A DNA stretch of 64,000 nucleotides from the NCBI GenBank assembly GCA_963700425.1, contig CAVOXO010000002.1, positions 248,001 to 312,000 on the forward strand. The letters run 5' to 3'. A program made the position numbers and the translations under genes. The notes under the pieces were generated by a model, which had not been told where the DNA came from, did not search any database, and saw only the letters and a program-made list of their open reading frames with translations. Position 1 is the first letter of the stretch; the number at the start of each line of letters is the position of its first letter. Below are positions 18,413 to 26,553 of this stretch, one piece after another. This stretch comes from CAVOXO01 sp963700425. Its GTDB lineage: Bacteria; Actinomycetota; Acidimicrobiia; Acidimicrobiales; Microtrichaceae.

Positions 18413-19686
18413 CAGGAGGCCGCCAGTCGAAGCCCGCTGAAGGCCCAGCGGGCCCGGGGAGGGAAGAAGTTCCGGTAGGTGACTCGCACGTGATCTCCCG
18501 GGGTCGCGGCGCATCCTCCGCGCAGCACCATCTGGTTGGACATGAACTTGCCGTTGTACTCGCCCACCGCACCCTCGGCCGGAGCGAATCCGGGGTAGGC
18601 GACATAGGGACTCGCCGTCCACTCCCACACATCGCCGAACGCCTGGCGAAGGGGTGGATCGTCGGCGTGGGCGGCCTCGGCCGGCAGGGGATGGAGGTGT
18701 CCCGAGGGAACGAGATTGTGTGACCTGCCGGGCTCGATCTTGGCGGTCGTGACCGCCACCTCCCATTCGGCCTCGGTGGGAAGTCGCGCCCCGGCCCACT
18801 GGGCGAACGCGTCGGCCTCGTAGTGGCTCACGTGACAGACGGGCTCGGCGGGATCGAGGTCACGCTCGCCGTCGAGGGTGAAGATCCGCCACTCATCGGA
18901 GGCCGCCTCGGGAGGCGACCAGTACAGCGGGGAGTCCCATCCGTCGGCGTTGACGGCGGCCCAGCCGTCGGAGAGCCACAGCTCGGGACGTCGATACCCG
19001 TCGTCGGCCATGAACTCCAGCCATTCGCCGCACGTGACGGCCCGGTCGGCGAGGCGGAACGGCTCGAGCCAGACCGAATGAGCGGGACGTTCGTTGTCAT
19101 AGGAGAAGGCGTCGAGATCGTGGCCGATGGTGACCTTGCCGCCCTCGACGTCGAACCAGCCCTGCGGCGTCCGCTCGGACGGCAGCCGAGCGGCAGTCGA
19201 CTCCCGGTATGCCGGCTTCAGCGGGTTCGATGCCAGCACGTGTTTGATGTCCATCAACAGCAGTTCCTGATGCTGTTGCTCGTGGTGCAGGCCCAGTTCG
19301 ACGAGTTCGGCGACGTCGTCGTCGACACCGGCGCTCAGCAGGCCGTGCATCGCCTCGTCGACGTGGCGGCGGTAGTCGGTGACGTCCGCGACGGTCGGTC
19401 GGGTGATGATCCCTCGTTCGGGGCGGGCATGGCGTGGCCCCACAGCCTCGTAGTACGAGTTGAACAGGTAGTTGAACGCCGGATCGAACGGCCGGTAGCG
19501 GGGCACCTGCGGCGACAGGACGAAGGTCTCGAAGAACCAGGTGACGTGCGCCCGGTGCCACTTCGTGGGACTCACGTCGGGCATCGACTGGACGGTCTGG
19601 TCCTCTGGTCCCAGCGGAGCGGCCAGCTCCTCGGTGGCGGAACGCACTGCCAGGTAGCGCTCTCCGCTGATGTTCATCGGCGTCAT
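18412..19686 (-). CDS. egtB: Hercynine oxygenase / sulfoxide synthase EgtB
   Basis: 424 residues, intact. An N-terminal DinB-like four-helix domain carries the iron ligands (KWHRAHVTWFFETF and the HX3H of LGLHHEQQHQELL); a C-terminal formylglycine-generating-type domain has GWFDVEGGKVTIG, LPTEAEWEVA, FGDVWEWTASPY, VLRGGCAATPGDHVRVTYRN and FSGLRLA. It joins gamma-glutamylcysteine or cysteine to hercynine with O2. ATG 19686, GTG 19704 and ATG 19677 are all in frame; none has a strong ribosome site. EgtA, EgtC and EgtE are not in this window, so the remaining steps must be elsewhere or handled differently. Confidence 0.93.
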   Translation of the reverse strand: MTPMNISGERYLAVRSATEELAAPLGPEDQTVQSMPDVSPTKWHRAHVTWFFETFVLSPQVPRYRPFDPAFNYLFNSYYEAVGPRHARPERGIITRPTVADVTDYRRHVDEAMHGLLSAGVDDDVAELVELGLHHEQQHQELLLMDIKHVLASNPLKPAYRESTAARLPSERTPQGWFDVEGGKVTIGHDLDAFSYDNERPAHSVWLEPFRLADRAVTCGEWLEFMADDGYRRPELWLSDGWAAVNADGWDSPLYWSPPEAASDEWRIFTLDGERDLDPAEPVCHVSHYEADAFAQWAGARLPTEAEWEVAVTTAKIEPGRSHNLVPSGHLHPLPAEAAHADDPPLRQAFGDVWEWTASPYVAYPGFAPAEGAVGEYNGKFMSNQMVLRGGCAATPGDHVRVTYRNFFPPRARWAFSGLRLAAS

Positions 19687-19725
19687 GCTCGAAGGAAGGT
19701 TCACCGCGGCGATCGGAATCCGACC

Positions 19726-20433
19726 TTAGGCGGTGGAGCCGTCCGACGTCGCCGCGACCAGGCCGGCTTCGAAGAACGCCATCAGGTCGGCGGGGCTCGT
19801 CACGTCGGCGGCATCGAGAGCCGCTCCGTAACTTTCGGTCCAGAAATCCCCTTCCCTCATGATCCACGGTCCGACATACGCGTAGGGCCGGGGGCGGCCG
19901 CCGTCGACGTGATCGCCGAGGGCGCCGCCGAAATTGATCTCGGACATCGAGATCGCCAGGTCGAAATGTTCGGGCCACAACTGGGCGATGGTCGGATCCG
20001 CATCGCGGTGTCGGGTCCGGAACTCGTTCAGCGCGGCGTCGACGAGACCGATCCACTCGCCGAGGACCTCGGCCGCCTCGTCGTCGACCGCCAGCGGGCT
20101 GTCCGGGTCGTCGGAGGTCAGCGGCTCGTAGACGCCCTCGATCGGATCGAGAGGAAGGGACAGACGTTCTGCCACCTCACCGAGGGTGGTGAGCGGAACC
20201 CACGTCTCGGTGGAATCGGCCAGCGCGATGAGATGTCGCCCCTCGAGTCGCAGCCGGAATCGTTCGCCGTCGCGCTCGAATTCGGGTGTGCCCACGCCAC
20301 GGAACGACGGGCGCAGTCCGACCCGACCCGTGTGGCGGTGGAGTTCGGGGGCCATGAGATGTTCGGCCACGCGCTGCCAGGCCTCCCGGGTGGCCGGAAC
20401 GCGGGAGGTGGCTGTCGGGGACGCGGTCACCAT
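19726..20433 (-). CDS. Uncharacterised protein, first gene of the egtB-egtD operon
   Basis: 235 residues, no signal peptide or membrane segment. A helical N-terminus (TREAWQRVAEHLMAPEL) is followed by a beta-rich part (ERFRLRLEGRHLIALAD). After a long helix comes a striking block, AQLWPEHFDLAISMSEINFG, and then PYAYVGPWIMREGDFW, rich in aromatic residues and bounded by His and Glu. I do not recognise a named family. It ends 21-39 bases before egtB on the same strand, so co-transcription is likely. It could assist ergothioneine synthesis or use, but nothing in the sequence proves it. Confidence 0.75.
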   Translation of the reverse strand: MVTASPTATSRVPATREAWQRVAEHLMAPELHRHTGRVGLRPSFRGVGTPEFERDGERFRLRLEGRHLIALADSTETWVPLTTLGEVAERLSLPLDPIEGVYEPLTSDDPDSPLAVDDEAAEVLGEWIGLVDAALNEFRTRHRDADPTIAQLWPEHFDLAISMSEINFGGALGDHVDGGRPRPYAYVGPWIMREGDFWTESYGAALDAADVTSPADLMAFFEAGLVAATSDGSTA

Positions 20434-20503
20434 GACTACCCGAACCCCTCGCGGTCCCGCAGCATTCCCCTTACTGACGGCCCCGGGGCGGGGCGGCACC
20501 CGT

Positions 20504-21176
20504 TCAGCGAACGATGAGGGCGATCAGCGCGAAGTGACAGCCGGCCGCCACCACGGTCATGGCGTGCCAGACCTCGTGGTAACCGAACACCATCGGCTTG
20601 GGGTCGGGGCGCCGGGTGGCGAGAACAACCGCTCCCACCGTGAAGAGGAGCCCACCGGCAGCGAGCAGCGCTATTCGTCCAGGGCCCATCTCGGTGAGCA
20701 GTTTCGGGAGGGTGATCACCGCCATCCATCCGGCGACGACGTAGAGCCACGATCCCGACTTCCCGCCGTTGGCGGTGACCCGCACCATCTTCATGATGAT
20801 GCCGGCGAGCGCGGTGACCCAGATCACCACGAGCATCGGAATGCCCCAGGCCCTGGGCAGCACGATGAGACAGAGCGGGGTGTAGGACCCCGCGATCATC
20901 ACGAAGATCATGGAGTGGTCGAGGCGTCGCATCCACATCACCGACCGCTCCGTGCGTGCGGAAAAGGTGATAGCTCATCGACGTGGCGAAGAGTCCGGCC
21001 ACCGAGGCCCAGTAGATGGCGACCGCAACCCGCCCCGCCACGGTCTGAGCACCGGCGAGGAGCCACAGGCCGGCGGGGAGCGTGACGATGAAGGCCACGA
21101 GGTGGATCCGCCCACGCCACACGGGGCGCGGCCCGTAGGCGTCGATGACGTCCTGTCGGGTGATGAGATCGCTCAT
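20504..21176 (-). CDS. Hemolysin III / PAQR-family membrane protein (one frameshift)
   Basis: About 224 residues and seven predicted membrane helices in the joined frames. The N-terminal frame has WRGRIHLVAFIVTLPAGLWL and ATSMSYHLFRTH; after a break near 20945 the second frame has WMRRLDHSMIFVMIAGSYTP, the conserved PAQR block, and the closing GYHEVWHAMTVVAAGCHFAL. The conserved Ser/His/Asp/His residues that bind zinc in this family are all visible. Bacterial members are often labelled hemolysin III, but their physiological role is unclear. ATG 21176 has AGGAAGG upstream. Confidence 0.88.
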
Positions 21177-21338
21177 GTGGGAACTGCCTTCCTGTGCTCG
21201 ACCCCGGATCGAGCGATCAACATCGTTACCAGATTCGATGTCCATCGCCCACGGGTGATTCGACCCGTTGTGACGCCAGGTGTAGCAATTCGTTCCGGAC
21301 GATGCGCCACATCGGGGCACCGGACCGCCACGTGGCTA

Positions 21339-22061
21339 TCACAGATGCCGGGGTGGGCGGTCGTCACCGGGTTGCCGGCCGGTGCGGAGCGGCGACGCGG
21401 GGGCGTCCGCCAGCAGGGTTCGGTCCCAGGACACCACGAACTGGCGTCGTCGTCGCCAGCGGTGCACCGGGCCCTCTTCATCGGCCTCGAAACGCGCCCA
21501 CGCGTCCCAGGACCGCACCGACCAGATGGCGATGACCTCGTCGTCGTGGGCCATCGCCCGGCGGTACACCCCCACCAGCGAGAAGCCGGCGTCGTGGTAC
21601 AGGGGACGCCCGCCGTTCATCAGCTCCGAGGCGACCTCGAACGCGGCTCCCGGCACGGTGTGGATCACCTCGTGGGCGTAACAGGCCGGGGCGAGGGGGC
21701 CGTCCGCGATGAGTTCGTCGATCGACGGCGACCCGTCGACGGCGACCAGGATGCGGTCGTTGCCGCCCGACCGCATGTCGGCGGCCTCGGCCCACCACGT
21801 GCTGAGCTCGGGGTCCTGCAGGCCGGATCCGACGAGCTCGGTGTCGAAGTTGTGGGCGAGCGCGTCCCAGCCCTCGTATTCCCAGAGGTTGACGACCTGC
21901 GGCCACCGGCCGGTGGAGCCGACCACGGCCCAGACACCGACGCACAGCTGGGATCGCTCGGCCCGCCCCACAGGTCCCCACCGTTCGGTCATGTGGGCCA
22001 TGTAGTCGGCCCGTCGGTGCCCGATGATGTCGACGATCTCGTGGATGTAGACCCGGGGCAT
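21339..22061 (-). CDS. NIPSNAP-like protein downstream of bioB
   Basis: 240 residues. It begins PRVYIHEIVDIIGHRRADYM and shows two ferredoxin-like repeats: one around VVNLWEYEGWDALAHNFDTE, the second around GVYRRAMAHDDEVIAIWSV and SWDAWARFE. This is the NIPSNAP/dimeric alpha-beta-barrel style of small actinobacterial proteins. The ATG comes one base after the bioB stop, so the two share a transcript. NIPSNAP proteins in this group are often found with lipid-catabolism genes; no reaction is assigned. Confidence 0.7.
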   Translation of the reverse strand: MPRVYIHEIVDIIGHRRADYMAHMTERWGPVGRAERSQLCVGVWAVVGSTGRWPQVVNLWEYEGWDALAHNFDTELVGSGLQDPELSTWWAEAADMRSGGNDRILVAVDGSPSIDELIADGPLAPACYAHEVIHTVPGAAFEVASELMNGGRPLYHDAGFSLVGVYRRAMAHDDEVIAIWSVRSWDAWARFEADEEGPVHRWRRRRQFVVSWDRTLLADAPASPLRTGRQPGDDRPPRHL

Positions 22062-22062
22062 C

Positions 22063-23067
22063 TCAGAACACGCTCGAGAGAGCACCGATGGGCATCCCGA
22101 GTCGATCGAGCATCTCGATGTCCTCGTCGGGGGTGCGGCCGAGGGTGGTCAGGTAGTTCCCGACGATGAGGGCGTTGATCCCCGACGTCATCCCGGACTC
22201 CTGGAGATCACCGAGGGTGATCTCCCGACCGCCCGCGTATCGGAGGATCACCTCGGGAAGGCCGAGCCGGAACAGCGCCACCCACCGCAGAGCATCGTCG
22301 GCGGGAGTGACCGGTCGGATCTCGAGGGGAGTGCCCGGTCGCGGATTCAGGAAGTTGACGGGGACCTCCTCGGGGCCGATCTCCTGGAGCTGTCCGATGA
22401 GCTCGATGCGCTGCGCGTCGGTCTCACCCATGCCCAACAGCACTCCGCAGCACAGCTCCATGCCGTGCTCCTTGACCAGCTCGCAGGTCTCCCAGCGCTC
22501 CTCCCACGTGTGGGTGGAGACGATCTCGCCGAAGAACGAGCGGGCGGTCTCGAGGTTGTGGTTGTAGCGGTGCACACCGCCGTCCGCGAACCGTCGGGCC
22601 TGTTCACGGCTGAGCATTCCGGCCGAGACCGCGACATTGATGCCGACCTCGGTTCGCACCGCGTCGGTCAGCTCCATGATCTTGTCCATGGTCCGCTCGT
22701 CGGGGCCTCTCAGCGCCAACACGATGCAGAACTCCGTCGCGCCCAGTTCCGCGGTTTCCTTCGCAGCGCGGATCACCTCGTCGCGTTCGAGCATGGGCGT
22801 GGCGAGCACGTCGGAGGGGAAGCTCGCCGACTGCGAACAGAAGTGGCAGTCCTCCGGACATCCCCCGGTCTTGGCCGAGATGATCCCTTCGATCTCGACG
22901 GTGTCGCCGCAGCGGGCGATCCTCACCTCGTGGGCGAGGTCACAGAGGGCACCGGTGGCAGCGCGGGGCAGGGCCGCCAGAGCAGCGAGCCGGTCGGTGC
23001 TCAGCATTCCCCGCTCGTCGAGCAGGACGCGGCGCGCTTCGGCGATCAGGGTGTCGGTCTCGTTCAC
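22063..23067 (-). CDS. bioB: Biotin synthase
   Basis: 334 residues. Radical-SAM cluster CPEDCHFCSQS, with Cys at residues 70, 74 and 77, preceded by EIEGIISAKTGG. Further BioB blocks: RYNHNLETARSFFGEIVSTH, CGVLLGMGETDAQRIELIGQ, VNFLNPRPGTPLE and ILRYAGGREITLGDLQE. It inserts sulphur into dethiobiotin using SAM, a [4Fe-4S] and a sacrificial [2Fe-2S] cluster. The start is GTG 23067. It is divergent from bioA across 78 bp. In mycobacteria the enzyme needs the small protein BsaP; here that partner appears fused to BioD (see 25656). Confidence 0.96.
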   Translation of the reverse strand: MNETDTLIAEARRVLLDERGMLSTDRLAALAALPRAATGALCDLAHEVRIARCGDTVEIEGIISAKTGGCPEDCHFCSQSASFPSDVLATPMLERDEVIRAAKETAELGATEFCIVLALRGPDERTMDKIMELTDAVRTEVGINVAVSAGMLSREQARRFADGGVHRYNHNLETARSFFGEIVSTHTWEERWETCELVKEHGMELCCGVLLGMGETDAQRIELIGQLQEIGPEEVPVNFLNPRPGTPLEIRPVTPADDALRWVALFRLGLPEVILRYAGGREITLGDLQESGMTSGINALIVGNYLTTLGRTPDEDIEMLDRLGMPIGALSSVF

Positions 23068-23145
23068 TGGTCAACTCGTTTCGTCGCCTCGTCGGCACCT
23101 ACCGTGGCCGCACCGAAAGGTACCGCCTGGGCTTCAGAGGAGCAC

Positions 23146-24441
23146 ATGGGACAGCCCGACAATGAGTGGATCCGCCGCGACGTCCAGTCGATATGGCACG
23201 GGTTCACCCAGATGGCCGCGTACGCCGACAATTCCCCGGTCATCGCCGATCGGGCGGAGGGTCGCGAGATCATCGACACCGAGGGACGCCGGTATCTCGA
23301 CGCCATCAGTTCGCTGTGGGTCACCACCCTCGGCCATCGGGTGCCAGAACTCGACCAGGCGCTCATCGACCAGATCGGCAAGGTCGCCCACACCACCATG
23401 TTGGGCAACGGCAACACCGTTGCCGTGGCGTTCGCAGAGGCTCTCAACGCCCGACTCCCCCTCGACGACCCCCGGCTGCTCTTCGCCTCCGACGGCGCCG
23501 CCGCGGTGGAACAGGCCCTCAAGATCGCCTTCCAGTTCTGGACCAATCAGGGCGTCACGAATCGCACGTCATACCTGGCGTTCGGCGACGCCTACCACGG
23601 GGACACGATCGGGTCGCTCTCGGTCGGGGCGGGAGGCTTCGGAACCGACGTCTTCGACCCGCTGCGTTTCGCGTGCCGCCGGGCACCCGGCTACACCGAC
23701 CCTCGCGCCATCGAGGTGGCGATCGAGATGATCGAGAGCGAGGGCGACGGCCTGGCTGCGGTGATCTGCGAACCGATCGTCCAGGGGGCCGCCGGCATCC
23801 AGGTGCATCCTGCGAGTGCGTTCGCCGCGCTGGGGGACGCCTGTCGGAACCACGACGTGTTGTTGATCTGCGACGAGGTGGCGGTGGGATTCGGACGGAC
23901 CGGCACCATGTTCGCCTCGGAGCAGTGCGGCCTCCGGCCCGACCTCATGGCACTCGGCAAGGGCATTGCCGCGGGCTATCTGCCGATGTCCGCCACCGCG
24001 GCGTCGGCCCGGGTCCATCGGGAGTTCCTCGGCGATGACCTCTCCGAGCGCACCTTCTACCACGGGCACTCCTTCGGAGGGAACGCCCTGTGCGCCGCAG
24101 TCGGGCTGCGCCAGCTCGAACTGTTCGACGAATGGAGGGTGCTCGACAACGTCGTGGAACGGGCCGCCCAGTTCTCCGACCTGTTGGCCGACCGCGTCGC
24201 CGCGCATCGAGGTGTCGCCCAGGTACGCCAGGCCGGCCTCATGATCGGGGTCGAGCTCGCGCCGCCCGCCGACGGCCTCCGGTGGGGACGCAAGGTGTCC
24301 GCCGCCTGCACCGAGCGAGGGGTGTTGATACGCCCGCTCGGAGACGTGATCGTGATCATGCCGATCCTCACGACGACGTCGGAGGAGGCCGAACGGATCG
24401 TCGACACGGTGGCGGCCGCTCTGGACGAGGTGTGCCGGTGA
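23146..24441 (+). CDS. bioA: Adenosylmethionine-8-amino-7-oxononanoate aminotransferase
   Basis: 431 residues, class III aminotransferase of BioA type: RRDVQSIWHGFTQMAAYAD at the N-terminus, YLDAISSLWVTTLGHRVPEL, the LFASDGAAAVEQALKIAFQF block, LICDEVAVGFGRTGTMFASE, and the PLP lysine at residue 272 in MALGKGIAAGYLPMS. It makes 7,8-diaminopelargonate with SAM as amino donor. ATG 23146 has AGAGGAG upstream. bioF follows after 46 bases and bioD overlaps bioF, giving one bioAFD transcript. Confidence 0.96.
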   Translation: MGQPDNEWIRRDVQSIWHGFTQMAAYADNSPVIADRAEGREIIDTEGRRYLDAISSLWVTTLGHRVPELDQALIDQIGKVAHTTMLGNGNTVAVAFAEALNARLPLDDPRLLFASDGAAAVEQALKIAFQFWTNQGVTNRTSYLAFGDAYHGDTIGSLSVGAGGFGTDVFDPLRFACRRAPGYTDPRAIEVAIEMIESEGDGLAAVICEPIVQGAAGIQVHPASAFAALGDACRNHDVLLICDEVAVGFGRTGTMFASEQCGLRPDLMALGKGIAAGYLPMSATAASARVHREFLGDDLSERTFYHGHSFGGNALCAAVGLRQLELFDEWRVLDNVVERAAQFSDLLADRVAAHRGVAQVRQAGLMIGVELAPPADGLRWGRKVSAACTERGVLIRPLGDVIVIMPILTTTSEEAERIVDTVAAALDEVCR

Positions 24442-24487
24442 CGCAACCATCGGAGCGCGCCGAGGCGACCGTCGCCGGAGTCGTCGG

Positions 24488-25663
24488 GTGAGCGAGTGGG
24501 CCAACCTGTTCGCCGCCGCGAACGACACGACTCGATCCGCGGGCCGGTGGCGCACCCACCGGACCATGGGTTCGGGCACACCCCGCACGATGTTCGAGGG
24601 ACGCGAGGTCGTGAACTTCGCGTCGAACGACTACCTCGGGTTGAGTCAACACCCCTCGGTCGTCGCCGCCGCCCATGAGGCCCTCGACCGGTACGGATCG
24701 GGATCGGGGGCGTCCCGCCTCGTGGTCGGCGGGCGACAGATCCACGACGAACTGGAGGCGGCTCTCGCCGCACACCACGGCACCGCCGACGCCGTCGTCC
24801 TGCCGACCGGCTTCGCGGCCAACCTCGCCGCACTCGGCGCTGCGGTCTCCGCGTCGGGACCCACCGAGACGCTGGTGTGTTCCGACGAGTTGAACCACGC
24901 GTCGATCATCGACGGAGCCAGGTTGTCCCGGGCAGAGATCGAGGTCACCCCCCACCTCGACCTCGATGCGCTCCGGGACGCGCTCGCCGGTCGCCGGGCC
25001 CGCCACGCGATCGTGGTCACCGACCTCGTGTTCTCGATGGACGGCGACTCGGCCGACGCATCGGCTCTTCACCGGATGTGCGAGTCGCAGGGGGCCCTGC
25101 TGATCCTCGATGTCGCCCACGCCGTGTTCGGGGAGTCACACGGCCTCGCCGGACGCGACGACGTCATGATCGTCGGGACACTGTCGAAGACGCTCGGGTC
25201 GCTGGGCGGCTACATCTGCGGAACCCGCGACATGATCGATCGGGTCATCAACGCCGCCCGATCCCACATCTTCACGACCGCACCCACCCCGGCCCAGTGC
25301 GCCTCGGCTCTCGCAGCGTTGGACGTGGTCGAGGGCGTCGAGGGCGACGCGTTGCGCCACCGCCTGCGAGAGCGCATCGCGCTCGTCGATCCCACGGCCA
25401 CGTCCCCCATCGTCCCCGTGGTGATCGGCTCGGAGGCCGACACCGTCGCGTTGTCCGACCGACTGCTGGACAACGGATTCCTCGTTCCCGCCATCCGGCC
25501 CCCCACCGTGCCGGCGGGCTCCAGCCGGCTGCGCGTCACGCTGTCCGCAGCCCACGATCTCCCCGACGTGCAACGCCTGTGCCAGATCCTCGCCGAGGCG
25601 CGCCGTGATCCAGGCCACGACGCGCCGAGGACCGCGGCCCAGCGACGGAGCCGGGGTGCCTGA
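24488..25663 (+). CDS. bioF: 8-amino-7-oxononanoate synthase
   Basis: 391 residues. PLP enzyme of the alpha-oxoamine synthase family: VVNFASNDYLGLSQHPSVV, YGSGSGASRLVVGG, the HASIIDGARLS loop, and LILDVAHAVFGESHGL. The PLP lysine is K234 in IVGTLSKTLGSLGG, and HIFTTAPTPAQCAS follows. It condenses pimeloyl thioester with L-alanine. The start is GTG 24488, with no better candidate in frame before SEWANLFA. The last 25 residues are Arg/Ala-rich and overlap the bioD start. No bioC, bioH or bioW gene lies nearby. Confidence 0.95.
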   Translation: MSEWANLFAAANDTTRSAGRWRTHRTMGSGTPRTMFEGREVVNFASNDYLGLSQHPSVVAAAHEALDRYGSGSGASRLVVGGRQIHDELEAALAAHHGTADAVVLPTGFAANLAALGAAVSASGPTETLVCSDELNHASIIDGARLSRAEIEVTPHLDLDALRDALAGRRARHAIVVTDLVFSMDGDSADASALHRMCESQGALLILDVAHAVFGESHGLAGRDDVMIVGTLSKTLGSLGGYICGTRDMIDRVINAARSHIFTTAPTPAQCASALAALDVVEGVEGDALRHRLRERIALVDPTATSPIVPVVIGSEADTVALSDRLLDNGFLVPAIRPPTVPAGSSRLRVTLSAAHDLPDVQRLCQILAEARRDPGHDAPRTAAQRRSRGA

Positions 25664-26489
25664 CCCGCAGCGGCCCACCCACCTCGTGGTCGTCGCCGGG
25701 ACGACGACCGACATCGGCAAGACCTGGGTCACCGCCCGTCTGCTCGAGGACTGGCGGGAGCGGGGGTGGACCGTGGCGGCGCGCAAGCCCGTCCAGTCCT
25801 TCGCCGCCGGGGACGACCCGCGGTTCCACGATTCGGCGATCCTCGCCGAGGCATCGCAGGAGCCCGACACCGCGGTGTGCCCCGAACACCGTCGCTATGC
25901 CGCGGCCCTGGCGCCGCCCATGGCCGCAGATGCTCTCGGCCTCGACCCCATCGGGGTGGCGGAGCTCGCCGAGGAGGTCTCGGGATCGTGGTCGCCGCGA
26001 CGCGTCGACATCGGCGTGGTGGAGTTGGCCGGAGGCCCGCGCTCACCCGTCGCGCACGACGGCGACGGGATCGGCCTGACCACGGCGCTCGGGCCCGACA
26101 CCGTCGTTCTGGTCGCCGATTCCTCGCTCGGCACGCTCAACGCCGTGCGACTCTGCATCGACCCGTTGCGGGCGACGACGTCCGCCGTGACGATCGTGCA
26201 TCTGAACCGTTTCGACGAGTCCTCCTCGCTCCACCGGGCGAACCGCGACTGGCTCACCGACCACGACCACCTCGCCGTGACCACCTCGGTCGCTGGTCTC
26301 GCCCGCCTGATCACCGCATCGGTGGAGTCGTTCTGCGTTCACTGCGGACGGCGCTCCCTGGACTGCGACGGCCGATGTTCGCGACCCTACGACCCCGACC
26401 GGTACTGCCCACGGTGCGGCCGCCGAATGGCGGTCACGATCACCCCGATCGATTCGGTGGCCCGCTGCCGTATCCACGGCGAGCCGTGA
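25656..26489 (+). CDS. bioD: Dethiobiotin synthetase with a C-terminal BsaP-like Cys-rich domain
   Basis: 277 residues. Residues 10-220 are BioD: P-loop GTTTDIGKT at 15-23, AARKPVQSFAAGDD, and the GIGLTTALGPDTVVLVAD segment. Residues 224-277 are extra: Cys at 227, 230, 237, 241, 251, 254 and 271 and His 274, in the pattern FCVHCGRR, CDGRC, YCPRCGRRMAVTITP, ARCRIHG. This tail looks like BsaP, the small actinobacterial protein that mycobacterial biotin synthase needs for activity. No stop or frame change separates the parts. GTG 25656 overlaps the bioF stop by eight bases; GTG 25605 is an alternative. BioD carboxylates diaminopelargonate with ATP; the tail may serve BioB. Confidence 0.92.
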   Translation: MPDPQRPTHLVVVAGTTTDIGKTWVTARLLEDWRERGWTVAARKPVQSFAAGDDPRFHDSAILAEASQEPDTAVCPEHRRYAAALAPPMAADALGLDPIGVAELAEEVSGSWSPRRVDIGVVELAGGPRSPVAHDGDGIGLTTALGPDTVVLVADSSLGTLNAVRLCIDPLRATTSAVTIVHLNRFDESSSLHRANRDWLTDHDHLAVTTSVAGLARLITASVESFCVHCGRRSLDCDGRCSRPYDPDRYCPRCGRRMAVTITPIDSVARCRIHGEP

Positions 26490-26518
26490 GAAGGCCGACC
26501 TCCTCGCCGGGGCGAAGT

Positions 26519-26532
26519 GAGAACGGGTTCTC
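26519..26532. promoter_or_regulatory. Palindrome before enoyl-CoA hydratase
   Basis: GAGAACGGGTTCTC: perfect 6-base arms around GG. It spans the expected -35 position of the promoter whose -10 is TAGCCT at 26542. It shares the AACNNGTT core with the KstR-like site at 12286, although the outer bases differ from that consensus. Confidence 0.5.
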
Positions 26533-26541
26533 CTTCTGTCC

Positions 26542-26547
26542 TAGCCT
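26542..26547 (+). promoter_or_regulatory. Leaderless -10 element (TAGCCT)
   Basis: TAGCCT, then six bases, then ATG 26554. There is no purine-rich ribosome site upstream of this gene, so a leaderless transcript is the simplest reading. Confidence 0.5.
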
Positions 26548-26553
26548 CTCGGA

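Noticed and set aside
23068..23145. BioQ or BirA operator between bioB and bioA
   Set aside because: The gap has a weak GTCAAC/GTTTC element but no convincing dyad of the TGAAC-N3-GTTCA type; not strong enough to report.
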